Source: Moanibacter sp965226025 (lineage in GTDB: Bacteria; Verrucomicrobiota; Verrucomicrobiia; Opitutales; UBA2987). From it: a stretch of DNA of 64,000 nucleotides. A model generated the notes under the pieces. That model made no database searches, had not been told where the DNA came from, and worked only from the letters and a program-made list of their open reading frames with translations. The translations under genes were made by a program, and so were the position numbers. This document shows positions 51,180 through 58,277 of this stretch, piece by piece. How positions within the stretch are numbered: the stretch's first letter is position 1; the number at the start of each line of letters is the position of its first letter. The DNA lies in the NCBI GenBank assembly GCA_965226025.1, contig CBDDCD010000001.1, forward strand, positions 1,798,001 to 1,862,000. The letters run 5' to 3'.

Positions 51180-52021
51180 ACTTCCAAAAATATCACGCCC
51201 TGGGGAACGATTACCTCGTCCTGGATCCCTCCCATCAAAGCCAACCACCCTCCAGCCATTCCATTGAGCGCATCTGCCATCGTAATTTTGGAATCGGGTC
51301 CGATGGCATCCTGTTCGGACCATTCGAATCCAGTGAGGCCGACTTCGGTTTGCGAATCTTCAATCCCGACGGAAGTGAGGCGGAAAAGAGTGGTAACGGT
51401 CTGCGAATATTCTCCCGCTATCTTTGGGATACGGACAAGGTTTCGGGGGAGCCTTTCACCGTGATGACCCCCGGCGGTCTAGTAAGGTGCGTCGTTCTAG
51501 AGAACGGGCGCTCGATCACGGTTGATATGGGAAAGGTGACCTTCCAGAGCGAAGAGATCCCCGTCCGTGGCCCACCCCGCGAGGTCCTTGATGAGAGAAT
51601 CGAGCTGGAAGGAGAGATATACCGATTTTACGCCGCCTCCATTGGAAATCCCCACTGTATCCTGCCTCTTGATGAGATCTCCCCTGAAATGGCCAGATCG
51701 ATCGGACCGCTGCTCGAAACCCATTCTCTTTTTCCCAATCGAACCAATGTCCAACTCCTCCTCGTCATGGACCGGAAGAATATCCGCATCGAGATCTGGG
51801 AGAGAGGAGCAGGCTACACACTTGCATCGGGAAGCAGTAGCTGTGCCTCCGCGGCGGTTGCCGTCAAAATGGGCGAGGTTGATCGCAATCTGACCGTTCA
51901 CATGCCGGGCGGCCTGCTCTATTTGAACTTTTCCGAAGATTATGACGTCAGAATGACAGGCGCCGTAACCCGGGTCGGAACAGTGGAGTTCGACCGGGAA
52001 GCGCTGGAATACGATTGCTAA
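51176..52021 (+). CDS. dapF: Diaminopimelate-epimerase-like protein with both catalytic cysteines replaced by serine
   Basis: 281 residues, full DapF length. 'KYHALGNDYLVLD', 'NFGIGSDGIL', 'RIFNPDGSEAEKSGNGLRIF', 'ASIGNPHCI' and 'IWERGAGYTLASGSSSCASA' occupy the normal positions. In known DapF enzymes these read '...AEMCGNG...' and '...TLACGTGAC...', where the two cysteines are the acid/base pair. Here codons AGT (Ser72) and TCG (Ser218) replace them. Cys223 and Cys161 remain but are not at those positions. Serine substitutions strongly impair epimerization in studied DapF, whereas related proline-racemase-fold dehydratases use Ser or Thr. The gene is coupled to rnr by ATGA. Either a changed activity or a Ser-based variant that still makes meso-DAP. 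Confidence 0.85.
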   Translation: MNFQKYHALGNDYLVLDPSHQSQPPSSHSIERICHRNFGIGSDGILFGPFESSEADFGLRIFNPDGSEAEKSGNGLRIFSRYLWDTDKVSGEPFTVMTPGGLVRCVVLENGRSITVDMGKVTFQSEEIPVRGPPREVLDERIELEGEIYRFYAASIGNPHCILPLDEISPEMARSIGPLLETHSLFPNRTNVQLLLVMDRKNIRIEIWERGAGYTLASGSSSCASAAVAVKMGEVDRNLTVHMPGGLLYLNFSEDYDVRMTGAVTRVGTVEFDREALEYDC

Positions 52022-52060
52022 CGGAGCCCTCGAGCCCTCGAGCCCTAAACTCCATCCAAA

Positions 52061-52381
52061 ATGAAACGAGTGATACTCAATCTCATTTTCGTGGCACCGG
52101 CGATTTTTCTCTTCGTTTCCTGCAACAGTGTCGAAGAAGACGTTCGCGACTCCTCAATCGGTTCCGTGGTGACCGGTGAAACTACCGACGCTGAGAGTTT
52201 CTTCGGTCGTATGAGACAGGCCAATATCGAAGCCCGTGAACAGGAAGAGAGGGAGCGCAATCTAGAAACGGTTCGAGCCTTCAATCTCAAAACCGGCCGC
52301 TACGAATTCGTTCCTCTTGATTCGCTCCAACACTGGAACGAAGAGGAACGCCGCTGGGAATTTCAACCTTCAGCGGAATAG
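52061..52381 (+). CDS. Small lipoprotein of unknown function
   Basis: 106 residues. Signal peptide with lipobox 'IFLFVSC', so Cys20/21 is lipidated. The mature part has a charged helix ('MRQANIEAREQEERERN') and a compact C-terminal motif 'FNLKTGRYEFVPLDSLQHWN' with 'EERRWEFQP', which looks like a conserved verrucomicrobial small lipoprotein. It probably follows dapF in the same transcript (39 bp gap carrying a tandem AGCCCTCG repeat, 52025-52047). Its TAG stop lies in the left arm of inverted repeat D. Confidence 0.75.
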   Translation: MKRVILNLIFVAPAIFLFVSCNSVEEDVRDSSIGSVVTGETTDAESFFGRMRQANIEAREQEERERNLETVRAFNLKTGRYEFVPLDSLQHWNEEERRWEFQPSAE

Positions 52382-52470
52382 TTTTCAGGGTTTAGGGTTT
52401 GGGTGTCTTTGTTGAAAGTTTCGTCGAAGGCTTTGTCGACAAGACACCCAAACCCTAAACCCTGAAAACT
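52380..52470. terminator. Perfect 30-bp inverted repeat (type D) between convergent genes
   Basis: The arms 52380-52409 and 52441-52470 are exact reverse complements (30 of 30; AGTTTTCAGGG, TTTAGGG, TTTGGGTGTCTT), separated by 31 bp. The stop codons of both convergent genes overlap the outer ends of the arms. It is a strong candidate for a bidirectional transcription terminator. The TTTAGGG/CCCTAAA units resemble telomere repeats only by coincidence. No second copy seen. Confidence 0.75.
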
Positions 52471-53783
52471 TACTTCGAAAATATCCACGAGACAATCTGC
52501 CGAAAGCTGGGCGTCTGCCCCTGGGCCAGCAAACCGACTCGGAAGACTCGGCCCGCCGCCCAGATACTGAAAAGCGCGAATCCTGTAGATAGGAAAATCC
52601 CCATTGCCACTTCCCAAGGGGCAGGACCGGGAGGGACGGCCAGGCGCAAGAACATAAGCATGGGCGTGAATGGCGGGATCAGAGAGACAACGGCCGAGAA
52701 GCTGCTGGTTGGAGACTGAAGGACAGGCGGAGCGAGGATCAGAGGCGGCATGATCATCATCACCGTAAGGCCGGCAAAATTCTGAGTATCCTTGATATCG
52801 GCACAGGCTGCGCCGATCGCAGCCCACATCGATCCGAACGTCAAAAGCGCCAGTATCATGAAGACGAAAAACCATACGAATAGGGCCGAAGGAACCAGGT
52901 GCTCCCCCTCGAATATGGTGAGGATTCCATAGAGGCAGGAGAGATATACTGTGGCAAAAGTGAGTCCCACCATCGTCGATGCCAGGAGTTTTCCAAGCAT
53001 GATCTGAAAGGGCGGGACCGAGGCCAGAAGCACTTCCGCAATCTTCTGCATCTTCTCCTCCATGATCGAGTTGAGCATGCCCGGAGCGCTCAGATTTACA
53101 GTCACGAAAAGCACCATCAAAGCGCCGAAGGGAACCGTAAAGGCCGCCCTCAGATCAATCTTTTCAGGTGACTTAATCTCGCCTTCATCAGTCTTTTCGG
53201 GCAATTTCAACCGCTCCATAACGACACGTCGCTTCAGCTTGTTAACGATCCGACGATCGATCCCGACAGATTCAAATCGAACGGACTCTATCTTCTCATT
53301 CGAAACCTTTTCCAGCCAAACAGCTAACTGTAGAGAAGTCGGGGAATTCGAGTAGTAAAGGATTTTGTTGTCGCTCCCCTCTTGCGGAGAAACAACATCT
53401 TTGCCGATAATTACGAATGCGAAGAGATCGCCTTCCCGTACCCGCCTCGACAGATCCAGTAAAAGGCCGTCCCTCGTTCCTCCATCGGCGCACGGCTCGA
53501 TCACGATGCGAGGCCTAACTTGCTTCTTCCCCTCCCCTTCGCCGCGAAAGATCTGTCGCTGATTTCGCCGCCGGGCCTTGCTCTGCAGTTCCTCGAACAG
53601 CGTCCCGCTCCGGTCGATGATCGCCACCCTCCTGTCCTTCGTATCCTCGACGTCGGAAGCAAGGACTTGGACAACCAGAATCCCCAGGAAAACCAGGGGC
53701 ATCAGTAAAATGCTGATCAGAAAGGTCTTGGTGAGAACGGTCTGACGATAGTCATTGAAGGCGATGCTCAGGATTCGGTTCAT
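52470..53783 (-). CDS. ABC-2 type exporter permease (NatB-like)
   Basis: 437 residues. N-terminal membrane helix ('TFLISILLMPLVFLGILVVQ'), a large extracytoplasmic loop (about 45-220), then five or six helices including 'NSIMEEKMQKIAEVLLASVP' (the conserved amphipathic coupling region of NatB/ABC-2 permeases) and 'MLFVTVNLSAPGML'. It partners the ATPase encoded by the overlapping upstream gene (ATGA at 53780-53783). Proposed cargo of NatAB relatives includes Na+ and various drugs; here unknown. Confidence 0.88.
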   Translation of the reverse strand: MNRILSIAFNDYRQTVLTKTFLISILLMPLVFLGILVVQVLASDVEDTKDRRVAIIDRSGTLFEELQSKARRRNQRQIFRGEGEGKKQVRPRIVIEPCADGGTRDGLLLDLSRRVREGDLFAFVIIGKDVVSPQEGSDNKILYYSNSPTSLQLAVWLEKVSNEKIESVRFESVGIDRRIVNKLKRRVVMERLKLPEKTDEGEIKSPEKIDLRAAFTVPFGALMVLFVTVNLSAPGMLNSIMEEKMQKIAEVLLASVPPFQIMLGKLLASTMVGLTFATVYLSCLYGILTIFEGEHLVPSALFVWFFVFMILALLTFGSMWAAIGAACADIKDTQNFAGLTVMMIMPPLILAPPVLQSPTSSFSAVVSLIPPFTPMLMFLRLAVPPGPAPWEVAMGIFLSTGFALFSIWAAGRVFRVGLLAQGQTPSFRQIVSWIFSK

Positions 53784-54685
53784 ACATTCCCTCCCCCTGC
53801 AATGCGGACAAATATCTCGCGCAAGGATGGGCGGCTCACCTCAAAGTTCACCACTCGACCTCGCTGCACGAGCTCTTTCAGGATCTCTTGAGGGTCACCC
53901 GCGAACCGAATCACCTTATCCCGACCGGAATCGCGAAGGGATTCCACCCCTCGGATCTCGCCCAGTTCAGGTACAAGCGATTCTTCGAATCTGACTCGAA
54001 TAACCTCCCCACCGTGTTCCGATCGAATCTTCTCCGGACTTCCATCCAGCACTTTCCGGCCTCGAAATATCATGAACACCCGGTCGCACAGGTCCTCCGC
54101 CGTGGCAATGTCATGAGTGGACAAGATGATCGTCTTACCAAGCCGACGCAGTCCCATAATCACTTCACGGGTTAACTCCGCATTCACCGGATCCAGCCCC
54201 GAAAAAGGCTCATCCAAAATCAAGAGATCCGGTTGATTGATGATCGAGGTTATGAATTGTATCTTCTGCACCATCCCTTTGGAAAGGGTTTCGATTTTCT
54301 TGTCGCCCCATTCCAACAACCCCAGCCGTTCCAGCCAGTAGCGGGAGGACTCCCTTGCTGCTCGTCCCGAAATTCCTTTGAGCCGGGCGAAGAGGGCCAG
54401 CTGTCGATTCACCGTCAGCTTCCGATAGAGACCCCTCTCCTCCGGGAGATAGCCTATTCGATCATTACAGGCTCGGACCTCCCTTTTGCCGAAAACCTCA
54501 ACTTCCCCGCCCTCAGGAAGGACCAGATGCAGAATTAGTCGAATTGTGGTGGTCTTCCCCGAACCGTTGGGCCCCAAGAATCCGTAGATGCATCCTTCCG
54601 GTACCTCGAGCGAGAGTGTGTCCACGGCCGTATGGCCGTCGAAAGATTTGCTGACGTCAATCAGCCGGACGGCGGGAGATTCCAT
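53780..54685 (-). CDS. ABC exporter ATPase (NatA-like, with DUF4162 tail)
   Basis: 301 residues. Walker A 'GFLGPNGSGKTTTIRLILHL', signature 'LSKGMVQKIQFI', Walker B 'PDLLILDEPFSGLDPVNAEL', His switch 'TIILSTHDIATAED', and the C-terminal DUF4162 region common in ABC-2 exporter ATPases ('VNFEVSRPSLREIFVRIAGG'). Coupled to the permease gene. It is 12 bp after sufU on the same strand, so the four genes 56400-52470 may be one transcript. Confidence 0.92.
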   Translation of the reverse strand: MESPAVRLIDVSKSFDGHTAVDTLSLEVPEGCIYGFLGPNGSGKTTTIRLILHLVLPEGGEVEVFGKREVRACNDRIGYLPEERGLYRKLTVNRQLALFARLKGISGRAARESSRYWLERLGLLEWGDKKIETLSKGMVQKIQFITSIINQPDLLILDEPFSGLDPVNAELTREVIMGLRRLGKTIILSTHDIATAEDLCDRVFMIFRGRKVLDGSPEKIRSEHGGEVIRVRFEESLVPELGEIRGVESLRDSGRDKVIRFAGDPQEILKELVQRGRVVNFEVSRPSLREIFVRIAGGGNV

Positions 54686-54697
54686 CGGGGTGTCGAA

Positions 54698-55147
54698 TCA
54701 CTCAGTAGAGATGGCGTCAGTCCCCTCCAAGGCCGCATTCAGGGCATGCCATGCCAAGGTCGCGCACTTGACCCGCGATGGAAAACGGCGCACCCCTGAA
54801 AGCGAAGCGATATCCCCAGCCTCTTCGAGACTGAAACTGGTATCATCGGTTCCCGTCAACATTCCCTGAACGCGTCTGAACTCGTCCTTCGCCCGATCGA
54901 TCGACATTCCCTTCACCCGCGTCGTCATAAGAGAAGCCGAAGCTTTCGAGATGGCACACCCTTCACCTTGAAAAGAAACGTCTTCGATCGATTGGTCCTT
55001 CAGCTTTACATATACGGCAATTTCGTCGCCACAGATAGGGTTTCGCCCATCTGCCGAATGGGTGCACGCATCCATGGGACGGTGGTTCCTCGGTCTCTTA
55101 TTGTGATCGAGAATGATCTCCTGATAAAGTTCGAATAGGTCGTCCAT
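54698..55147 (-). CDS. sufU: SufU-type iron-sulfur scaffold/sulfurtransferase
   Basis: 149 residues. The three conserved cysteines with their neighbours are present: 'RNPICGDEIAVYVKL' (followed by Asp), 'QGEGCAISKASASLM' and 'SRVKCATLAWHAL'. This is the SufU pattern (zinc-bound, accepts sulfur from SufS) rather than IscU. Its start overlaps the sufS stop (TGATG, 55145-55149). It works with SufS in cytosolic Fe-S cluster assembly; IspG in the same window is a cluster enzyme. sufB/C/D are not in the window. Confidence 0.92.
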   Translation of the reverse strand: MDDLFELYQEIILDHNKRPRNHRPMDACTHSADGRNPICGDEIAVYVKLKDQSIEDVSFQGEGCAISKASASLMTTRVKGMSIDRAKDEFRRVQGMLTGTDDTSFSLEEAGDIASLSGVRRFPSRVKCATLAWHALNAALEGTDAISTE

Positions 55148-56400
55148 CAGTTGAAAAATCGTGCTATTTTGAGGATGCCGGCGGCGAGCCGGTCGATCTC
55201 CTCCCTGGTATTATAGAAACTCAATGAAGCCCGGGCCGTTCCCGGTATTCCGAAGCGTCTCATCAGAGGTTGGGCGCAGTGATGACCGGCTCGTATGGCA
55301 ATGCCTTCGGAATCGAGGAATGTACTGATATCGTGAGAATGGACGTTCTTAACGCCAAACGATACTGCTGCTGCCATCTCCGGACCATCGCCCCAGATAA
55401 TCGAATCGGGCAAGTCTCCCAATTTCTCACGCGCATAGCAGTACAATTCCGATTCGTACTCCACAATATTCTCAAGTCCCAGGTTCTCGATGTAGTCGAT
55501 CGCTACGGCCAGTCCGACCGCCCCAGCGATGTGAGGGGTGCCCCCTTCGAACTTTGCCGGACAGTCGAGAAATTCGGTTCCTTCGGTTGTAACGGAACGA
55601 ATCGTTCCTCCACCGGCTTGATACGGCGGCATCGCGTCGAGCCACTTCTCTTTCCCGTAAAGGACTCCAATCCCCGTTGGTCCAAACACCTTATGTCCTG
55701 AGAATACGAAGAAATCACAATCCAACGCCTCAAAATCCACCTGGATATGGGGCGCCGACTGGGCTCCGTCGATCAGCACCGGGATCCCCTTTTTGTGTGC
55801 CGCTCGAATCATGTCCTCGACCGGATTCACTATTCCGATGGCATTCGAGATGTGGGTCAGCGCCACGATCCTGGTGCGCTCACCAAGCAGCGCTTGGTAG
55901 GCCTCAAAGTCGAGAACCCCGCGGTCGTCCATGGGAATCACTTTCAAGGTCGCTCCCCGCTCTTCCGCCATCAGTTGCCAGGGGATGAAATTCGAGTGAT
56001 GTTCGAGGATCGAAACCACCACCTCATCGCCCTGCTCCACATATTTTCGACCAAAGGAGTGTGCTACCAGGTTTACACCTTCCGTCGTCCCTCTGACGAA
56101 AACGATCTCCTCCGCTCGGGAGGCATTGAAGAATCGGGCGATTCTCTCTCTCGCGCGCTCGTATTCTTCGGAAGCTTTCTCACTCAAGTAATGGATCCCT
56201 CGATGAATGTTGGCATTTTGGGTCGAGTAGAATTCAATCTCTCTTTGGATCACAACCTCTGGCTTCTGCGCCGTCGCGGCACTGTCCAGGTAAGCCAGAG
56301 GTTTGCCCTCAATACGGGTCTCAAGGATTGGAAAATCCTTGCGCACCGCTTCGACATCGAATACCTCCGACAGATCCCTCCTTTCTGCAAGTTTCCTCAT
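55147..56400 (-). CDS. sufS: Cysteine desulfurase SufS
   Basis: 417 residues, type II cysteine desulfurase. 'LAYLDSAATAQKP', 'NANIHRGIHYLSEKA', the PLP lysine in 'FVFSGHKVFGPTGIGVLYGK' and the persulfide cysteine in 'IAIRAGHHCAQPLMRRFGI', set in the short loop that marks the SufS group. It takes sulfur from cysteine and hands it to SufU. Start ATG 56400. A family A repeat lies in the gap to the divergent uppS gene. Confidence 0.94.
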   Translation of the reverse strand: MRKLAERRDLSEVFDVEAVRKDFPILETRIEGKPLAYLDSAATAQKPEVVIQREIEFYSTQNANIHRGIHYLSEKASEEYERARERIARFFNASRAEEIVFVRGTTEGVNLVAHSFGRKYVEQGDEVVVSILEHHSNFIPWQLMAEERGATLKVIPMDDRGVLDFEAYQALLGERTRIVALTHISNAIGIVNPVEDMIRAAHKKGIPVLIDGAQSAPHIQVDFEALDCDFFVFSGHKVFGPTGIGVLYGKEKWLDAMPPYQAGGGTIRSVTTEGTEFLDCPAKFEGGTPHIAGAVGLAVAIDYIENLGLENIVEYESELYCYAREKLGDLPDSIIWGDGPEMAAAVSFGVKNVHSHDISTFLDSEGIAIRAGHHCAQPLMRRFGIPGTARASLSFYNTREEIDRLAAGILKIARFFN

Positions 56401-56448
56401 CTATTGCCAGACCAATATAGATAATAAGTAGGACTCGGCAAGCTCTTC

Positions 56449-56543
56449 TATGAATCTGTCGGCGAGGAGTTTGTCGGAAGGGCTCTGCTACCTGCACCGC
56501 ATTCGAACCACGAAGTCCAGCCTACTCCTCGCCGACGGATTCC
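56449..56543 (-). repeat. Nested palindromic repeat, family A copy A8 inside a longer palindrome
   Basis: Outer arms TGAATCTGTCGGCGAGGAG (56451 on) and CTCCTCGCCGACGGATTCCT pair over about 20 bp. Inside, GAGGAGTTTGTCGGA and a core CACCGCATTCGAAC (reverse orientation, decayed) repeat the pattern. It looks like two left arms stacked, as if one element entered another. Confidence 0.7.
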
Positions 56544-56593
56544 TTTTGCTCTTTGTCCGAAAACTCCTTTACTATGAAAGAGAAGGATAAACT

Positions 56594-57364
56594 GTGAAAG
56601 ACAGGGTCGGAGCGGTCATGGAGAATGTCCCCAACCACGTGGGTATCATCATGGATGGGAACGGAAGGTGGGCCCAGAAAAGGGGATTGCCGCGCAATGA
56701 AGGGCATCGGCATGGGGTTGAAAATCTCCTTCGGATCCTACGGAGCGCTAAGTCCCTCGGGGTCCACTATCTCACCGCCTTTGCCTTCTCGGTCGAGAAC
56801 TGGGGCCGCCCCCAGGAGGAAGTCGGACTCCTTCTTAGTTTGTTGGAGCGCTTTCTCAAGAGCCACGTTCAAGAACTACACCGGAACAGAATTCGATTGA
56901 GAGTGATCGGACGTATCGAGGACTTCCCAAACCGCATCCAAAGAAACCTTCTGGAGACCGTTCAAGAGACCGCGGGGTATCCTGAATGGACGTTTGTCCT
57001 CGCCGTCAACTACGGCTCACGCACGGAGATCGTGGATGCCGTAAGCGCATACCTCGACGCCGTCAGGGAAGGAAGGGAAAACCCCGAGGAACTCGACTGG
57101 AGAAAGCTCTCTCGCTACCTCTATACCGGTGATATCCCAGACCCCGATCTCATCATCCGGACTTCCGGAGAAACTCGCCTGAGTAACTTCCTCCTTCTCC
57201 AGGGAGCCTATGCGGAGTGGAAGTTTACGCCAAAATTCTGGCCTGACTTCAGTCCCGAGGACTTCGAAGAAGCGATTGAGAGCTACAAGAAAAGAGAGCG
57301 CCGGTTCGGGATGACGGGCGAGCAAGTGCGCAGTTCTCCTCCCGTGCCCCTACTTAACAAGTGA
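56594..57364 (+). CDS. uppS: Undecaprenyl diphosphate synthase (cis-prenyltransferase)
   Basis: 256 residues from GTG 56594, with GAAGGATA as ribosome site (ATG 56618 is possible). 'VGIIMDGNGRWAQKRGLPRN' holds the catalytic Asp and the diphosphate loop, and 'GHRHGVENL', 'LTAFAFSVENWGRPQEEV' and 'PDLIIRTSGETRLSNFLLLQ' are the other conserved regions. It makes the C55 lipid carrier for peptidoglycan and the exported glycans of this window. GTGA overlap with cdsA. Confidence 0.94.
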   Translation: MKDRVGAVMENVPNHVGIIMDGNGRWAQKRGLPRNEGHRHGVENLLRILRSAKSLGVHYLTAFAFSVENWGRPQEEVGLLLSLLERFLKSHVQELHRNRIRLRVIGRIEDFPNRIQRNLLETVQETAGYPEWTFVLAVNYGSRTEIVDAVSAYLDAVREGRENPEELDWRKLSRYLYTGDIPDPDLIIRTSGETRLSNFLLLQGAYAEWKFTPKFWPDFSPEDFEEAIESYKKRERRFGMTGEQVRSSPPVPLLNK

Positions 57365-58173
57365 TCCCGAGAGTCCTAAGCACCCTGGGCCTTTGGATCG
57401 TCTCGATAGCTGCTCTTTTTCTTTTCGGCTCTATTGCGGGACTCACCTTGATCGTTATTCTCGCTCTCCTCTCACAAGCTGAATTCTACGGCCTCCTTCA
57501 GAAATCCGGAAGGACGGGTTACACCCTACCGGGTCTGGTCCTTGGAATCGCCCTCGTGCTACTCTCATATTTTGGCTCGCTCCCAGAGTTTATTTTCTTC
57601 GCTCTGGCCTTTACCGCGTTGATGATACTAGCCGAACTCAGCCGCAGTCCCACCATGAGGCGGGTCGCCGCGACTTTTTTCGGGGTGCTCTGTGTCCCTT
57701 TCGCCCTCAGTTTCATCGTCATTACTCTCAAGCTTTCGGGAGATCAGAAAGAAGGTCTGTTCTTGGCAATCTGGCTCATATTGACTGCGAAGATCACGGA
57801 TGTCGGAGGCTTTCTCATCGGAACCACAATAGGGAAGAGAAAGATGGCTCCGAAGATAAGTCCAAATAAGACCTGGGAAGGAGCGATTGGAGGAATCATT
57901 GCTGCCGGACTAACGGGCGCCGCCTACTCAGTCGCGTTCAAAGAGCACCTTCCCCAGATGCTCTCTCCAATGACTGCTGTCCTGCTCGCTCTGCCGATCT
58001 CGATGGCCGCGATTGTCTCCGATCTCATCCAATCGCGACTGAAGCGCCTGGCGCAGGAGAAAGACTCCGGGACCATAATCCCAGGAATCGGAGGCGCCCT
58101 CGATCTGGCCGACAGCCTCATTCTAAGCGCCCCTTGCGGCTATGTGTTGATTCGTGCCACTGTAATCCCCTAG
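57361..58173 (+). CDS. cdsA: Phosphatidate cytidylyltransferase
   Basis: 270 residues from GTG 57361, about eight membrane helices. The C-terminal signature 'LIQSRLKRLAQEKDSGTIIP' is followed by 'GIGGALDLADSLIL', corresponding to S-x-x-K-R-x-x-x-x-K-D-x-G-x-x-x-P-G-H-G-G-x-x-D-R-x-D-S with His and Arg replaced by Ile and Leu; I believe such changes occur in other phyla. 'KISPNKTWEGAIGG' is the second conserved block. It makes CDP-diacylglycerol from CTP and phosphatidic acid in the inner membrane. The TAG stop is formed by the A' repeat. Confidence 0.9.
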   Translation: MIPRVLSTLGLWIVSIAALFLFGSIAGLTLIVILALLSQAEFYGLLQKSGRTGYTLPGLVLGIALVLLSYFGSLPEFIFFALAFTALMILAELSRSPTMRRVAATFFGVLCVPFALSFIVITLKLSGDQKEGLFLAIWLILTAKITDVGGFLIGTTIGKRKMAPKISPNKTWEGAIGGIIAAGLTGAAYSVAFKEHLPQMLSPMTAVLLALPISMAAIVSDLIQSRLKRLAQEKDSGTIIPGIGGALDLADSLILSAPCGYVLIRATVIP

Positions 58174-58270
58174 GAATCTGTCGGATTATGAACTTCGTAA
58201 CACGATTGAGGTTCAGATCGACGGACGAGGCGTGAAATATTCGACCCGGTTCATACTTACAGATTCCTTA
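58170..58270 (+). repeat. Repeat A' (long form of family A), forward orientation
   Basis: CTAGGAATCTGTCGGATTAT ... ACTTACAGATTCCT, about 101 bp. Aligns with 47191-47290 and, reversed, with 23089-23171. It fills the whole gap between cdsA and dxr, its second to fourth bases being the cdsA stop. Confidence 0.82.
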
Positions 58271-58277
58271 AAAGAAA

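Noticed and set aside
52380..52470. TTTAGGG units as a telomere or chromosome end
   Set aside because: Only two or three units inside a hairpin between two convergent genes; the sequence continues normally on both sides.
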